A stretch of DNA of 36,451 nucleotides from Bacillota bacterium (GTDB lineage: Bacteria > Bacillota_A > Clostridia > Lachnospirales > WQUN01), in NCBI GenBank assembly GCA_009786175.1, contig WQTQ01000224.1, positions 1-36,451 of the forward strand, read 5' to 3'. Both the position numbers and the translations under genes were made by a program. Positions 21,694 through 30,458 of the stretch are shown here, in pieces. Every line of letters begins with the position of its first letter. Position 1 is the first letter of the stretch. Below the pieces are notes generated by a model. The model had not been told where the DNA came from and did no database searches. It saw only the letters and a program-made list of their open reading frames with translations.

Positions 21694-24411
21694 ATGAATC
21701 TAAACATGAAAAAATATATCGCCGGTATTGTACTTGCATTTTGCACGCTGTTTGTCCTGCCGGTATCTGCCCAAAGTATAAACACAGGCGAATATGTGGA
21801 GTTTACCGTAACCGTACCGGTTGCCGGTATGTACGAAATTTGGGTTTACTACCGCACCAACCCCGCCCAAATGCGTGCTACAGAAGTTACCCTTTCCATA
21901 AACGGTCAAATTACAAAGCCTGAAAAACGCAGGCTTAATTTTGAATCCCTTTGGATACGAAACGAGCCGAACGCAGACCGTTACAATAACCAAATCCCGG
22001 CCATGCCAACAGCGTCCGCGGATATTTTATCAAAACCGCTGGAAGACTCTGCGCACATGATCTCGCGCCCGCTAACCTTTCAATTTACGGCGGGCACATA
22101 TGCGTTAAATTTCCTGTCTAACGACGGGTACTTGCACATTTACGATGTTGCATTGCGTACCCCGCGGCAAGTACCTGCCTACACCGGGGGCAATGCAGCG
22201 GGCCGGAACATAGTTATCGTTGGTGGTCAGGAATTTCATTCTGCAAACTCGCCGTCTATCCGTGCTTCCGGCGAATACAACCCTGTGCTGTACCCCTACG
22301 ATGCTTCACGCCGTCTTTTAAATTTGTTGGACGGCGGGTCATTCTTCCGCCCGGGCGACAGGGTTAATTGGCAAGTGGAAATACCCGAAGACGGCTGGTA
22401 CCACATAGGATTTATGTACCGACAAACCGCGAAAACGGATTTCCCCGTGTTCGTGGATATTTTGGTTAACGGAGAACTGCCTACAAGCGCGGCGCAGCAT
22501 GTGCAAATGCACCATGCCACCACCTTCCGCACAATGACAGTACCCGCTTTAGACGGCAGTGACCAAACATTTTGGTTTGAGCGGGGCACACATGAGATAA
22601 GCCTTGTAATCCGCGTCGAGCCATTAAGCGAGGTATACGGGCTGGTAAACACCATGCTGCGCGAGATTACAGACTTTAGAACAGAAATAACCCGCCTGAC
22701 AGGCGGTGCGTCCGCAGACAGGCACAGGAATTTCCGCCTGGATGAATTTCTGCCAGATGTCGGCGGCACATTAGCCAATTGGGCCGGTATGTCGCGGCAG
22801 GCAATGGACATAACCTTACAGTATTCTAATGGGCGTGTGTCTTCTGTATTCGCTGGGCTTGGTGTAGCGGAAACTACGCTGCTTTCCCTTGCAGAGCGGC
22901 CTCACGACTTACCGCGCCGTTTAAACGAGCTTTCCGGCGCACCATACAGTGTTACGCGCTTTTTGGCCCAGGCACTTCAGGATATGGACAATAATCATTT
23001 GTCAATAGACAGAATTTTAGTTTTCCAGGCAGATGCAGAACTGCCCGTACGCCCAAGTTTACTTACACGTTTTGTAGAGGCCATTCGCCGCTTCTTACTG
23101 TCATTTACCCGCCGCGAGTTTGAAGCGGGGCAAACAAACCCGGATGTACTTCAGGTTTGGATGGCACGTCCACGCCCCTTTGTAGAGCTTGCCCAGCAAA
23201 TGGCAGATGCGGAGTTTACTGCCGCAACAGGTATTCAGGTTGACATTTCCATTATGCCGGACGTAAGCCGCTTCGCCCTTGCGGCGGCGGCAGGTAACGC
23301 GCCGGACGTTGGGTTGTCTGTTCACTATGTACTTCCTTCCTATTTGAATATACGCGGTGCCCTTGCGGATTTGCGCCAATTTGATAATTTCCGCCACGTG
23401 GCGACACGCTTTCCGGAAGGGCTTTTTGTCCCCGGCATAGTTGAAGGCGGGGTTTATGCCCTGCCGGAAACCATTAACTTTTGGGTAATGTTTTACCGTA
23501 AAGATATTTTCGAGCAGTTGGGCATCCCCGTACCGGATAATATGGACGAGGTAATTATGATACTTCCCGAGCTTCAGCGTCGGAGTATGAACTTCTTCTT
23601 CCCGACGGCGGGTATGGGTGCCATGAAAGTATTCCCCGGCACAATGCCGCTTATATTGCAACACGGCGGCGGTTTTTTTGGGGATTACATCGGCCCGTCG
23701 GTTTTAGACTCGGAAGCAAGCCTTGAAGGCTTCACATTTATGACAGACCTTTTCACCGTGTTTAACATGCCTATAGAAGTGCCGTTCCCCGGGTTTTATC
23801 AGGAATTCCGCACGGGAACACTGCCAATAGGCATCGCGGACGTTGGCACATACAACCTTTTGATGAACGCCGCGCCGGAACTTGAAGGCCTGTGGGGCAT
23901 TGCCCCGTTCCCGGGTATTGTACAGCCGGACGGAAGTGTCCTTAGGTACACCACCGGCGGTGATACTTCCAGCATAATTTTTTCCTGCAGCAACATGCAG
24001 GAAGAAGCGTGGAAATTCCTGGACTGGTGGAGCAGTGACGATGTGCAGTCAAGCTACGCCACAAGTCTTGTGGCACTTTACGGCACAACGTTCCTGTGGA
24101 ACTCTGCTAACCGTGCCGCGTTTGCCCAACTGCCAATCCCCGGCGCGCACCGCAAAGTAATCCTTCGCCAGACAGAATACATGGTGGAAGTGCCTTGGGT
24201 ACCCGGTACCTACATGGTAGAGCGGGAGCTTTCCAATGCGTTTAACTCTGTTGTAATTAACGGCATGAACCCCCGCCGCGCCATGGATATTGCAGTAAAA
24301 CGTATAGATCGTGAAGTAGACCGCAAGCTGGAAGAGTTTGGCTTTACCAGGGGCGGCGAATTTGTAAGGCCCTTTGTAACCCCAAGTGTAGACGCGATAT
24401 GGAAGGACTGA
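21694..24411 (+). CDS. Large multidomain ABC solute-binding protein with N-terminal beta-sandwich modules
   Basis: A 905-residue exported protein, about twice the usual binding-protein length. A Sec signal peptide (to ~S25-A26) has no lipobox cysteine. Residues ~28-155 and ~172-310 are two similar beta-sandwich modules (EYVEFTVTVPVAGMYEIWVYYR; DRVNWQVEIPEDGWYHIGFMYR) that look like carbohydrate-binding or galactose-binding folds. Residues ~312-470 are helical. Residues ~478-905 form a family 1 solute-binding domain (VWMARPRPFVELAQQMADAEF, YALPETINFWVMFYRKDIFEQLGIP, AWKFLDWWSS). The two permeases follow at once (6-base gap), so this is the receptor of importer 1. The extra modules may grip the polymer near the importer. 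How it is held at the cell without a lipid anchor is unclear. Confidence 0.88.
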   Translation: MNLNMKKYIAGIVLAFCTLFVLPVSAQSINTGEYVEFTVTVPVAGMYEIWVYYRTNPAQMRATEVTLSINGQITKPEKRRLNFESLWIRNEPNADRYNNQIPAMPTASADILSKPLEDSAHMISRPLTFQFTAGTYALNFLSNDGYLHIYDVALRTPRQVPAYTGGNAAGRNIVIVGGQEFHSANSPSIRASGEYNPVLYPYDASRRLLNLLDGGSFFRPGDRVNWQVEIPEDGWYHIGFMYRQTAKTDFPVFVDILVNGELPTSAAQHVQMHHATTFRTMTVPALDGSDQTFWFERGTHEISLVIRVEPLSEVYGLVNTMLREITDFRTEITRLTGGASADRHRNFRLDEFLPDVGGTLANWAGMSRQAMDITLQYSNGRVSSVFAGLGVAETTLLSLAERPHDLPRRLNELSGAPYSVTRFLAQALQDMDNNHLSIDRILVFQADAELPVRPSLLTRFVEAIRRFLLSFTRREFEAGQTNPDVLQVWMARPRPFVELAQQMADAEFTAATGIQVDISIMPDVSRFALAAAAGNAPDVGLSVHYVLPSYLNIRGALADLRQFDNFRHVATRFPEGLFVPGIVEGGVYALPETINFWVMFYRKDIFEQLGIPVPDNMDEVIMILPELQRRSMNFFFPTAGMGAMKVFPGTMPLILQHGGGFFGDYIGPSVLDSEASLEGFTFMTDLFTVFNMPIEVPFPGFYQEFRTGTLPIGIADVGTYNLLMNAAPELEGLWGIAPFPGIVQPDGSVLRYTTGGDTSSIIFSCSNMQEEAWKFLDWWSSDDVQSSYATSLVALYGTTFLWNSANRAAFAQLPIPGAHRKVILRQTEYMVEVPWVPGTYMVERELSNAFNSVVINGMNPRRAMDIAVKRIDREVDRKLEEFGFTRGGEFVRPFVTPSVDAIWKD

Positions 24412-24417
24412 GAGTAG

Positions 24418-25296
24418 ATGTATAAAAAATCATCGCCGTATATATTCTTGGCCCCGTACTTGCTGCTATTCACAATTTTTATCGTTGTGCCGGTGGTAAT
24501 GGCCGTGGGGTTGTCTTTTACAAACTTCGACGCTATCCAGCGGCCGCAGTTTATTGGGCTGTTAAACTACGTAAACTTGTTTACCCAAGACTTGATATTT
24601 TTGCAGTATGTTTTGCCTAACTCTATAATTTTTGCAATGATTGTTGGCCCGGGCGGGTATGCCCTCGCGTTTTTTATTGCCTGGTCCCTGTCACAGCTCT
24701 CAAAGATACCACGCACAATTATGGCATTGCTGATGTTTTCGCCCTCTATGACAAGCGGTGTGGCAATTGCGGTTGTGTGGCGTATTATCTTCCTTGGCAA
24801 CCCACAGGGGCATATAAACGCGCTGCTTTTAAACCTTGGAATAATTACGGAACCCATTAACTTTTTAGCAAATGCGGATTTTATTATGCCCATTGTTATA
24901 ATTGTAACCCTTTGGGGCAGTATGGGTGTTGGCTTCCTGGCCATGCTTGCGGGTGTCCTTAACGTAAACCCGGAGCTTTACGAAGCCGCCGCCATAGACG
25001 GGGTAAAAACCCGCTTACAGGAAGTGTTTTATGTAACAATTCCGTCCATGAAACCGCAGATGCTGTTTGGTGCGGTAATGAGCATTGTTACGGCTTTTCA
25101 GGCAGGGGCAATTGGTGTCGCGCTTACACTTAGCAACCCCACGCCCCACTATGCCGCGCAGCTAATGGTAAACCACATAGAAGACTACGGCTTTATCCGA
25201 TACGAAATGGGCTTTGCTTCTGCAATTTCCGTTGTGCTGCTGGGCATAATTTACGGGTTTAGCGCAACAAGTCGTAAGGTATTCAGGGAGGATTAA
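24418..25296 (+). CDS. ABC sugar importer permease 1a (MalF type)
   Basis: A 292-residue inner membrane protein with six hydrophobic helices, opening with [27 protein letters not shown] as in MalF/UgpA-like permeases. The cytoplasmic coupling loop [21 protein letters not shown] (EAA motif) is present near residues 188-208. It pairs with the next gene (2-base gap) to form the channel of importer 1, served by the 905-residue binding protein. No ATPase gene lies in the window; a shared MsmX-type ATPase encoded elsewhere is expected for this class. Confidence 0.92.
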   Translation: MYKKSSPYIFLAPYLLLFTIFIVVPVVMAVGLSFTNFDAIQRPQFIGLLNYVNLFTQDLIFLQYVLPNSIIFAMIVGPGGYALAFFIAWSLSQLSKIPRTIMALLMFSPSMTSGVAIAVVWRIIFLGNPQGHINALLLNLGIITEPINFLANADFIMPIVIIVTLWGSMGVGFLAMLAGVLNVNPELYEAAAIDGVKTRLQEVFYVTIPSMKPQMLFGAVMSIVTAFQAGAIGVALTLSNPTPHYAAQLMVNHIEDYGFIRYEMGFASAISVVLLGIIYGFSATSRKVFRED

Positions 25297-25298
25297 GT

Positions 25299-26153
25299 AT
25301 GACAAAGACAAACCCAAAAGGTTTTGCTAAAAACCAGATTCCAATTTACCTGTACTTGATTCCCCTGGTAATTTTTATGGCTGCGCCAATTGTGTTTATT
25401 ACTTTCCACGCGTTTAAACCCATGGATGAATTGTTTGCGTTCCCTCCGCGGTTTTTGGTGTACCGCCCCACAATGGAGAATTTTAACGCGTTGTTTAGGG
25501 TTGCGGCGGGTTCTACAATCCCTGTTTCCCGTTATGTATTTAACTCTGTAGTGGTGACGTTTGCGGTAGTGTTTGGTACGGTTGCAACCGCGTCAATGGC
25601 GGGTTTCGCCTTGTCCAAAATGAATTTTAGGACTAAAAACGCGATTTTTACAATAAATAATTTGGCCCTTATGTTTGTGCCTGTGGCGGTAACTATTCCC
25701 CGTTATTTGACGATTACGTCCATAGGCATTGAAAATACGTATTTTGCGCATATTTTACCCCTTGTTGCCGCGCCTGTTGTAGTGTTTCTTATAAAGCAGT
25801 TTATGGACCAGGTACCGGACTCTTTGGTAGAGGCTGCGACAGTGGACGGTGCAGGCGCGTGGAAAATTTACATTAACATAATGATACCCATGGTACGCCC
25901 TGCCCTTGCTACCGGCGCGATTTTAGCCTTTCAAATGGCGTGGAACAATATAGAAACAAGTGCGTTGTTTACTACGTCTGACAGTATACGAACTCTGGCG
26001 TTTTACATGAACACACTTGCCGCTGCGGGAGGAATCGCGGGGCAAGGCATGGCTGCTGCTGCTGCGCTTATAATGTTTGTGCCAAACCTGCTGCTGTTTA
26101 TTATACTGCAAAGCAAGGTTATGAACACCATGGCACATTCGGGGCTTAAATAG
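25299..26153 (+). CDS. ABC sugar importer permease 1b (MalG type)
   Basis: A 284-residue six-helix permease of the MalG/carbohydrate-uptake CUT1 class. It starts with a short basic N-terminus and a first helix IPIYLYLIPLVIFMAAPIVFITF, contains the typical PTMENFNALF stretch before helix 2, and has the EAA loop EAATVDGAGAWKIYINIMIPMVRPA near residues 177-201. It forms a heterodimer with the permease encoded just upstream. Its stop is 5 bases before a short perfect palindrome of the family at 26159, which divides the operon into two halves. Confidence 0.92.
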   Translation: MTKTNPKGFAKNQIPIYLYLIPLVIFMAAPIVFITFHAFKPMDELFAFPPRFLVYRPTMENFNALFRVAAGSTIPVSRYVFNSVVVTFAVVFGTVATASMAGFALSKMNFRTKNAIFTINNLALMFVPVAVTIPRYLTITSIGIENTYFAHILPLVAAPVVVFLIKQFMDQVPDSLVEAATVDGAGAWKIYINIMIPMVRPALATGAILAFQMAWNNIETSALFTTSDSIRTLAFYMNTLAAAGGIAGQGMAAAAALIMFVPNLLLFIILQSKVMNTMAHSGLK

Positions 26154-26158
26154 AAAAT

Positions 26159-26180
26159 TACCCCCTGATATCAGGGGGTA
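26159..26180. repeat. Palindromic repeat, short perfect form, copy 4, inside the operon
   Basis: A 22-base perfect palindrome identical over its length to 17227-17248. It falls between the stop of permease 1b and the ribosome binding site (AGGAGGTG at 26199-26206) of the NHL-Yip1 gene. As RNA it would fold into a 9-bp hairpin, which could be a processing or stability site, or a partial terminator between the two importer modules. Confidence 0.9.
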
Positions 26181-26212
26181 CCGCTCACCAAGGGCGACAG
26201 GAGGTGCATTAA

Positions 26213-28228
26213 TTGCGTAAAATAATTTCGTGTGTATTGATACTCATATTTGTTGCGTGCATACCGGCCACCACGCTGGCTAACGTACCGTTTCAAACGT
26301 TTACCCGCTCTGGGGATCAGTTTGTACTTACACAAACTGCCTACGAGCCGTATACTACAATTTCCCGCATTGGGCCTTATACAATGTCAAACCCGCAGGA
26401 TATCCGCCTGGGGTCCGACGGGCTTTTGTATATTGCGGACACGGGCAACAGACGGATTTTAGTAGCCACCCAAGACGGGGAGTGGGTTAAAACGATAGGC
26501 GCGGGATATCTGCAATCTCCCCAGGGTGTATTTAGGACAGATGACGGCTTGATTTATGTGGCGGATACAGCCGCACAATCGGTTTTTGTGTTTAACGGTG
26601 CCGGGGAGCTGGTTGACACTTACACACGGCCCCACCACCCGCTGTTTGGCCGTTACGCGCCGTTTATGCCGCAAAAAGTAGTGGTAGACCGCCGTGGAAA
26701 TTTGTACATTGCAAGCCAGGGTAACACAAACGGCGTTATCCAGCTTGCAACGGGAACGGGGGAATTTTTGGGCTACTTTGGTGCCAACACAACAAATGTA
26801 AACCTGTGGACGGCATTTAGGCAGATGATAAACCGTGACGGGACAATTCTTGTGGCACCAAACACAGTGTCAAATTTGGCTATATGTTTCCGTGGGTTGA
26901 TATACACCGTAAGTTTTGGCGACGCCATGGGGTTAAAACGCTTAAACGTTGCGGGCCGCGATATTCTTGAGCTGGAACCAATGTGGAATTTCTCCAATTT
27001 TGTCGCGGTAACCATAACAGAGAAAGGCAATATTTTTGCCGCCACCCATAACTGGATAGTCGAATACACTGCAGAAGGCGACTTGCTTTTCCTTATGGCA
27101 AGTAACGATGACGGCCGCCAGCGGGCGGGCTTGTTCAGTTCCATTTCCGGTATTGCCGTAAACCAAGGCACAATTTTTGTACTGGACGAGTTAATGGACG
27201 TTATCCAAGTACTTGTGCCAACAGAATTTGTTAACGAAGTTCACACAGCCTTTGCCCTGTTTAACGAGGGCCGTTATTACGAAAGTATGGTTCCGTGGCA
27301 AAACGTAATGCGCATGAACTCCATGTTTGCTTATGCAGGCGTTGGCTTGGGCGAGGCCCATTTCCGCAACAGAGAACACGCAGAAGCCCGTGCAGCATTC
27401 CGCCGTGGGTTTAACCGGGAAGGCTACTCGGATGCTTTTTGGGAGTTACGCTCCGACTGGATGCGGGAGAATACAGCTGCAATTATAGTTTGGTTGTTTG
27501 TGATATTTGTCGCCTGGAAAATTATAAAGCAGGTTGACAAACGCGTGGTTAAAGTTTTGCAGCCCGTAAGAATTGCCTACGCAAAAGTAAAAGACGTTAC
27601 AATCATTTCCCAATGTGTGTTTACCCTGCGCAATATTACCAACCCTTACGAAGCTGCCTATGGCATTAAACATGAAAATAAGGGGGGGTATATTTCCGCG
27701 TTTATACTGCTGTTTTGGTTTTATGTACTGTATGTTGCCGATCGTTACTTTTCCGGTTTCCTTTTCCGCAGTGTGCCGGACGGGCAGTACGATTTGCTTG
27801 GTGACGCGGTATTTATAATTGTGCTGGTTGGCTTGCCCACAATTTGCTGCTACTTGGTAAGTGCTATTTCTGACGGCGAAGCAAGTTTTAAGAACTTGTT
27901 TGTTGGCGTAATTTACGCGTTTGCCCCGTTGTTTATCTTTAAACCCGTTGTTATCCTGTTGGGTAACGTGCTTACATTAAATGAGTCATTCTTTATTACA
28001 TTTTTCAATTTTGTGGCATACGCCTGGACGGCTGTCCTCATTTTCATGGCTATAAAAAACTTAAACGACTACAGCTTTGGCAAGACGTTTAAGGTCGTGT
28101 TTATCACAATTTTTGTAACATTAATTTGCGCTTTGCTGATATTCATTATTTATGTACTGGTTATGCAGGTGGCAGACTTTGGGGTATCTGTTGCAAGAGA
28201 GGCGGTGTTTAGAATTGTTGAAGATTAA
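26213..28228 (+). CDS. NHL-repeat, TPR-like and Yip1-domain membrane protein
   Basis: A 671-residue multidomain protein. It has a signal peptide (1-24), then an NHL-type beta-propeller (~55-330: NPQDIRLGSDGLLYIADTGNRRILV, SPQGVFRTDDGLIYVADTAAQSVFVF, ISGIAVNQGTIFVLDE). A TPR-like segment follows (~338-400: AFALFNEGRYYESMVPWQNVMRM, AEARAAFRRGFNREG), then a membrane helix (~418-437) and a Yip1-type domain with about five helices to the end. The propeller and TPR would face outside. Start TTG 26213 is set by AGGAGGTG six bases upstream. It sits between two importers and overlaps the DUF5696 gene by 11 bases. A sensor or assembly scaffold for the importers is inferred; I know of no tested function. 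Confidence 0.85.
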   Translation: MRKIISCVLILIFVACIPATTLANVPFQTFTRSGDQFVLTQTAYEPYTTISRIGPYTMSNPQDIRLGSDGLLYIADTGNRRILVATQDGEWVKTIGAGYLQSPQGVFRTDDGLIYVADTAAQSVFVFNGAGELVDTYTRPHHPLFGRYAPFMPQKVVVDRRGNLYIASQGNTNGVIQLATGTGEFLGYFGANTTNVNLWTAFRQMINRDGTILVAPNTVSNLAICFRGLIYTVSFGDAMGLKRLNVAGRDILELEPMWNFSNFVAVTITEKGNIFAATHNWIVEYTAEGDLLFLMASNDDGRQRAGLFSSISGIAVNQGTIFVLDELMDVIQVLVPTEFVNEVHTAFALFNEGRYYESMVPWQNVMRMNSMFAYAGVGLGEAHFRNREHAEARAAFRRGFNREGYSDAFWELRSDWMRENTAAIIVWLFVIFVAWKIIKQVDKRVVKVLQPVRIAYAKVKDVTIISQCVFTLRNITNPYEAAYGIKHENKGGYISAFILLFWFYVLYVADRYFSGFLFRSVPDGQYDLLGDAVFIIVLVGLPTICCYLVSAISDGEASFKNLFVGVIYAFAPLFIFKPVVILLGNVLTLNESFFITFFNFVAYAWTAVLIFMAIKNLNDYSFGKTFKVVFITIFVTLICALLIFIIYVLVMQVADFGVSVAREAVFRIVED

Positions 28229-30458
28229 ACGTTTCTTACTAATGTCCGCCCTGTTTATCGCGCTGTTTATACTGGCGGCATGTTCCCGGGGTACAACAAA
28301 TGATGAACCGCCTGCGGGGCATATTCCTGAATATATCCCGCCTGTGGGGACCGCGGCCAGCTTGCTTGCAGATACGGGGCGCAGCTTACACGGCCATGTG
28401 CTGGTTGCGGAGAATGACAATTTTTCGCTGTATCTGTACGAGCCACGTTTAAGCATAATTATCCGCCACCGTCAAAGCGGCGCGTATATGCGCTCTACCG
28501 TGGATGTAGCCCGCACTGCGGATAATAATTTGTGGCAGGGTCTGTATATGTCCGGGGTTACACTGGATTATATCGTGGGTATAAATGTACACTTTGCCCG
28601 GGCTTGCTTGTATCACACAGAACACCGACTGGAAGTGTTTTACCGGGAGGACGGGTTTAGTGCCCAAGTATTTTTTCCGGAAATTCAAATTGGCTATACT
28701 CTTGTTGTAACCCTGCAGGAAGACGGTTTTACGGCAGAAATACCACAGTCATCCATTTTCGAGAATGACCCGCATATTACAATCGGTGCGTTTTACGTGT
28801 TCCCATTCCTTGGTCATTCCTACTTGGGGCAGGACGAAGGTTACATGTTTATCCCCGACGGACAGGGCGCGATAATAAAACTTCAAGACAACGAAAGACG
28901 GTTTCACACCCCGTTTGCAGAGCCTGTTTTTGGCAGTAACCCGGGGCTGGAAATTGAAATTTCACCGGCTATGTTTGGCAATTTCATATTTACAAACGAG
29001 CCGGAAATGATAATTATGCCGGTTTACGGTATGGTTCACACAGGGCGCGGGATAGGCTTTTTGGGCGTAATAGAATCCGGCTACGAAAACGCGGTTATCG
29101 AAGCCTTTCCAAACGGTGTTAATACGGATTTTGACTGGATAAGTTCCCGCTTTATTTATTCTCATGTGTACCAGCAGCCTACCGGGATGCAAAGCGGATT
29201 TGTGAGTACCCGTACGCCGCGCCCAAACAGGATTGACCTTAAAATGCGTTACATTTTTGTAACCGAGGACGAAGCCACATACACAGGGCTTGCGATTGCG
29301 TACAGGGATTATTTGCAAAGGACAGGGGCGTTTGCCTCTGCTCAAATGGACCGGTTCCGTACAGGTATCGACTTTTTGGGGTTAGAGCAGCGGGAATGGG
29401 CATTGTTTAGGCTTAATGTTGGCATGACAACCTTTGCCCAGGCAGAAGAAATTTTACAAACTCTTGCGGATAACGGTGTAGACGGGGTTTTTACCCGTTT
29501 TGACGGCTGGACCGCCCGTGGCTCTATGGTGTCACTGCCAACCAGGGAGTTTAACCCATCCCGCTATCTTGGCGGGCAGCGCGGGCTTAGCAGGCTGCAG
29601 GATATGGTTACACGCCTTGATGGCGAGTTGTCGCTGGTTGTTAACCCGCTAGACATCCACGTGGACGGTAACGCGTTTCAGACATTACACTCTATGCGGC
29701 GTGTAACAGGGCGTACCATGGACTTTATCGGCGGCTGGTGGCGGGTAACAACGCCAACGCGCACCCTGGAATTATCACAAAATGTGGCAAGTGAACTTGG
29801 CCGGCGTGGTTTTACTGCCGACATAGACCGTATGGGAAGCTTTTTGTCTGCCTACAGTGAAGGCGGCGTATATTTCTGCCGTGCGGATAACGCAGCGGTT
29901 TTCCGCGATGCTATAGGTTTGTTTGAGCATTACAACCAAGCCCCGGTTTTAACCGCGCCGTTTGCATATTTGTGGCAGTACGCCCGGGCGTTAACGCTAA
30001 TGCCTTCTACGGGGTCCGGATATTTGTTCACATACAGGCATGTGCCGTTTTTGTCTATTGCCACATCCGGCAAAATACCAATTTATCTAGAGCATGTAAA
30101 CTTCCAGGCGAACCAGCGCAGGTTTTTCTTAAACTTGGTGGAAACCGGTGCAAGGCCCATGTTCTTAATTACAGCGGAAGATGCCGCGCTGTTAAGGCAC
30201 ACCCCCCGCAACGATATTTACTCATCTGCATTTGAGCTGTACAAAGAGCAAATTATACAATATCATCTGGAATTATCCGCGCTGCACGAACGCATCGGTG
30301 ACGCAAGTATCGTCCGCCGCTATGTAGATGACCGGGTTGTGCGTATAAAATGGAGCAACGGCTTGTGGGTATATTTGAACTATGGGCGGACAGAGGCGGT
30401 TATAAACGGTGTTACCGTTGGCCCCATGTCTTATAAAGTAGGGGGTAGCCATGGTTAA
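28218..30458 (+). CDS. DUF5696-like lipoprotein, possible glycosidase-like enzyme
   Basis: A 746-residue surface lipoprotein with lipobox LAAC (C22). TTG 28218 (or TTG 28215) is chosen because the signal peptide KIKRFLLMSALFIALFILAAC starts there; a longer frame opening at 28152 would lie inside the previous gene. The N-terminal ~330 residues are beta-rich (jelly-roll-like). The middle ~370-650 looks like a TIM barrel (ALFRLNVGMTTFAQAEEIL, GVDGVFTRFDGW, LSLVVNPLDIHVDG, GFTADIDRMGSFLS). A short beta domain ends it (WSNGLWVYLNYGRTEAVINGV). The layout fits the DUF5696 proteins found with sugar importers in Firmicutes. A hydrolase role is inferred from the barrel; catalytic residues cannot be assigned. 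It overlaps both neighbours (11 and 8 bases). Confidence 0.75.
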   Translation: MKIKRFLLMSALFIALFILAACSRGTTNDEPPAGHIPEYIPPVGTAASLLADTGRSLHGHVLVAENDNFSLYLYEPRLSIIIRHRQSGAYMRSTVDVARTADNNLWQGLYMSGVTLDYIVGINVHFARACLYHTEHRLEVFYREDGFSAQVFFPEIQIGYTLVVTLQEDGFTAEIPQSSIFENDPHITIGAFYVFPFLGHSYLGQDEGYMFIPDGQGAIIKLQDNERRFHTPFAEPVFGSNPGLEIEISPAMFGNFIFTNEPEMIIMPVYGMVHTGRGIGFLGVIESGYENAVIEAFPNGVNTDFDWISSRFIYSHVYQQPTGMQSGFVSTRTPRPNRIDLKMRYIFVTEDEATYTGLAIAYRDYLQRTGAFASAQMDRFRTGIDFLGLEQREWALFRLNVGMTTFAQAEEILQTLADNGVDGVFTRFDGWTARGSMVSLPTREFNPSRYLGGQRGLSRLQDMVTRLDGELSLVVNPLDIHVDGNAFQTLHSMRRVTGRTMDFIGGWWRVTTPTRTLELSQNVASELGRRGFTADIDRMGSFLSAYSEGGVYFCRADNAAVFRDAIGLFEHYNQAPVLTAPFAYLWQYARALTLMPSTGSGYLFTYRHVPFLSIATSGKIPIYLEHVNFQANQRRFFLNLVETGARPMFLITAEDAALLRHTPRNDIYSSAFELYKEQIIQYHLELSALHERIGDASIVRRYVDDRVVRIKWSNGLWVYLNYGRTEAVINGVTVGPMSYKVGGSHG

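Noticed and set aside
1591..26180. Palindromic repeats as parts of a CRISPR array
   Set aside because: The copies are several kilobases apart, are perfect palindromes and are not separated by short regular spacers.
28152..28217. Longer N-terminus for the DUF5696 protein
   Set aside because: The extension overlaps the end of the NHL-Yip1 gene by 77 bases and would place a non-signal sequence ahead of a good lipoprotein signal peptide.
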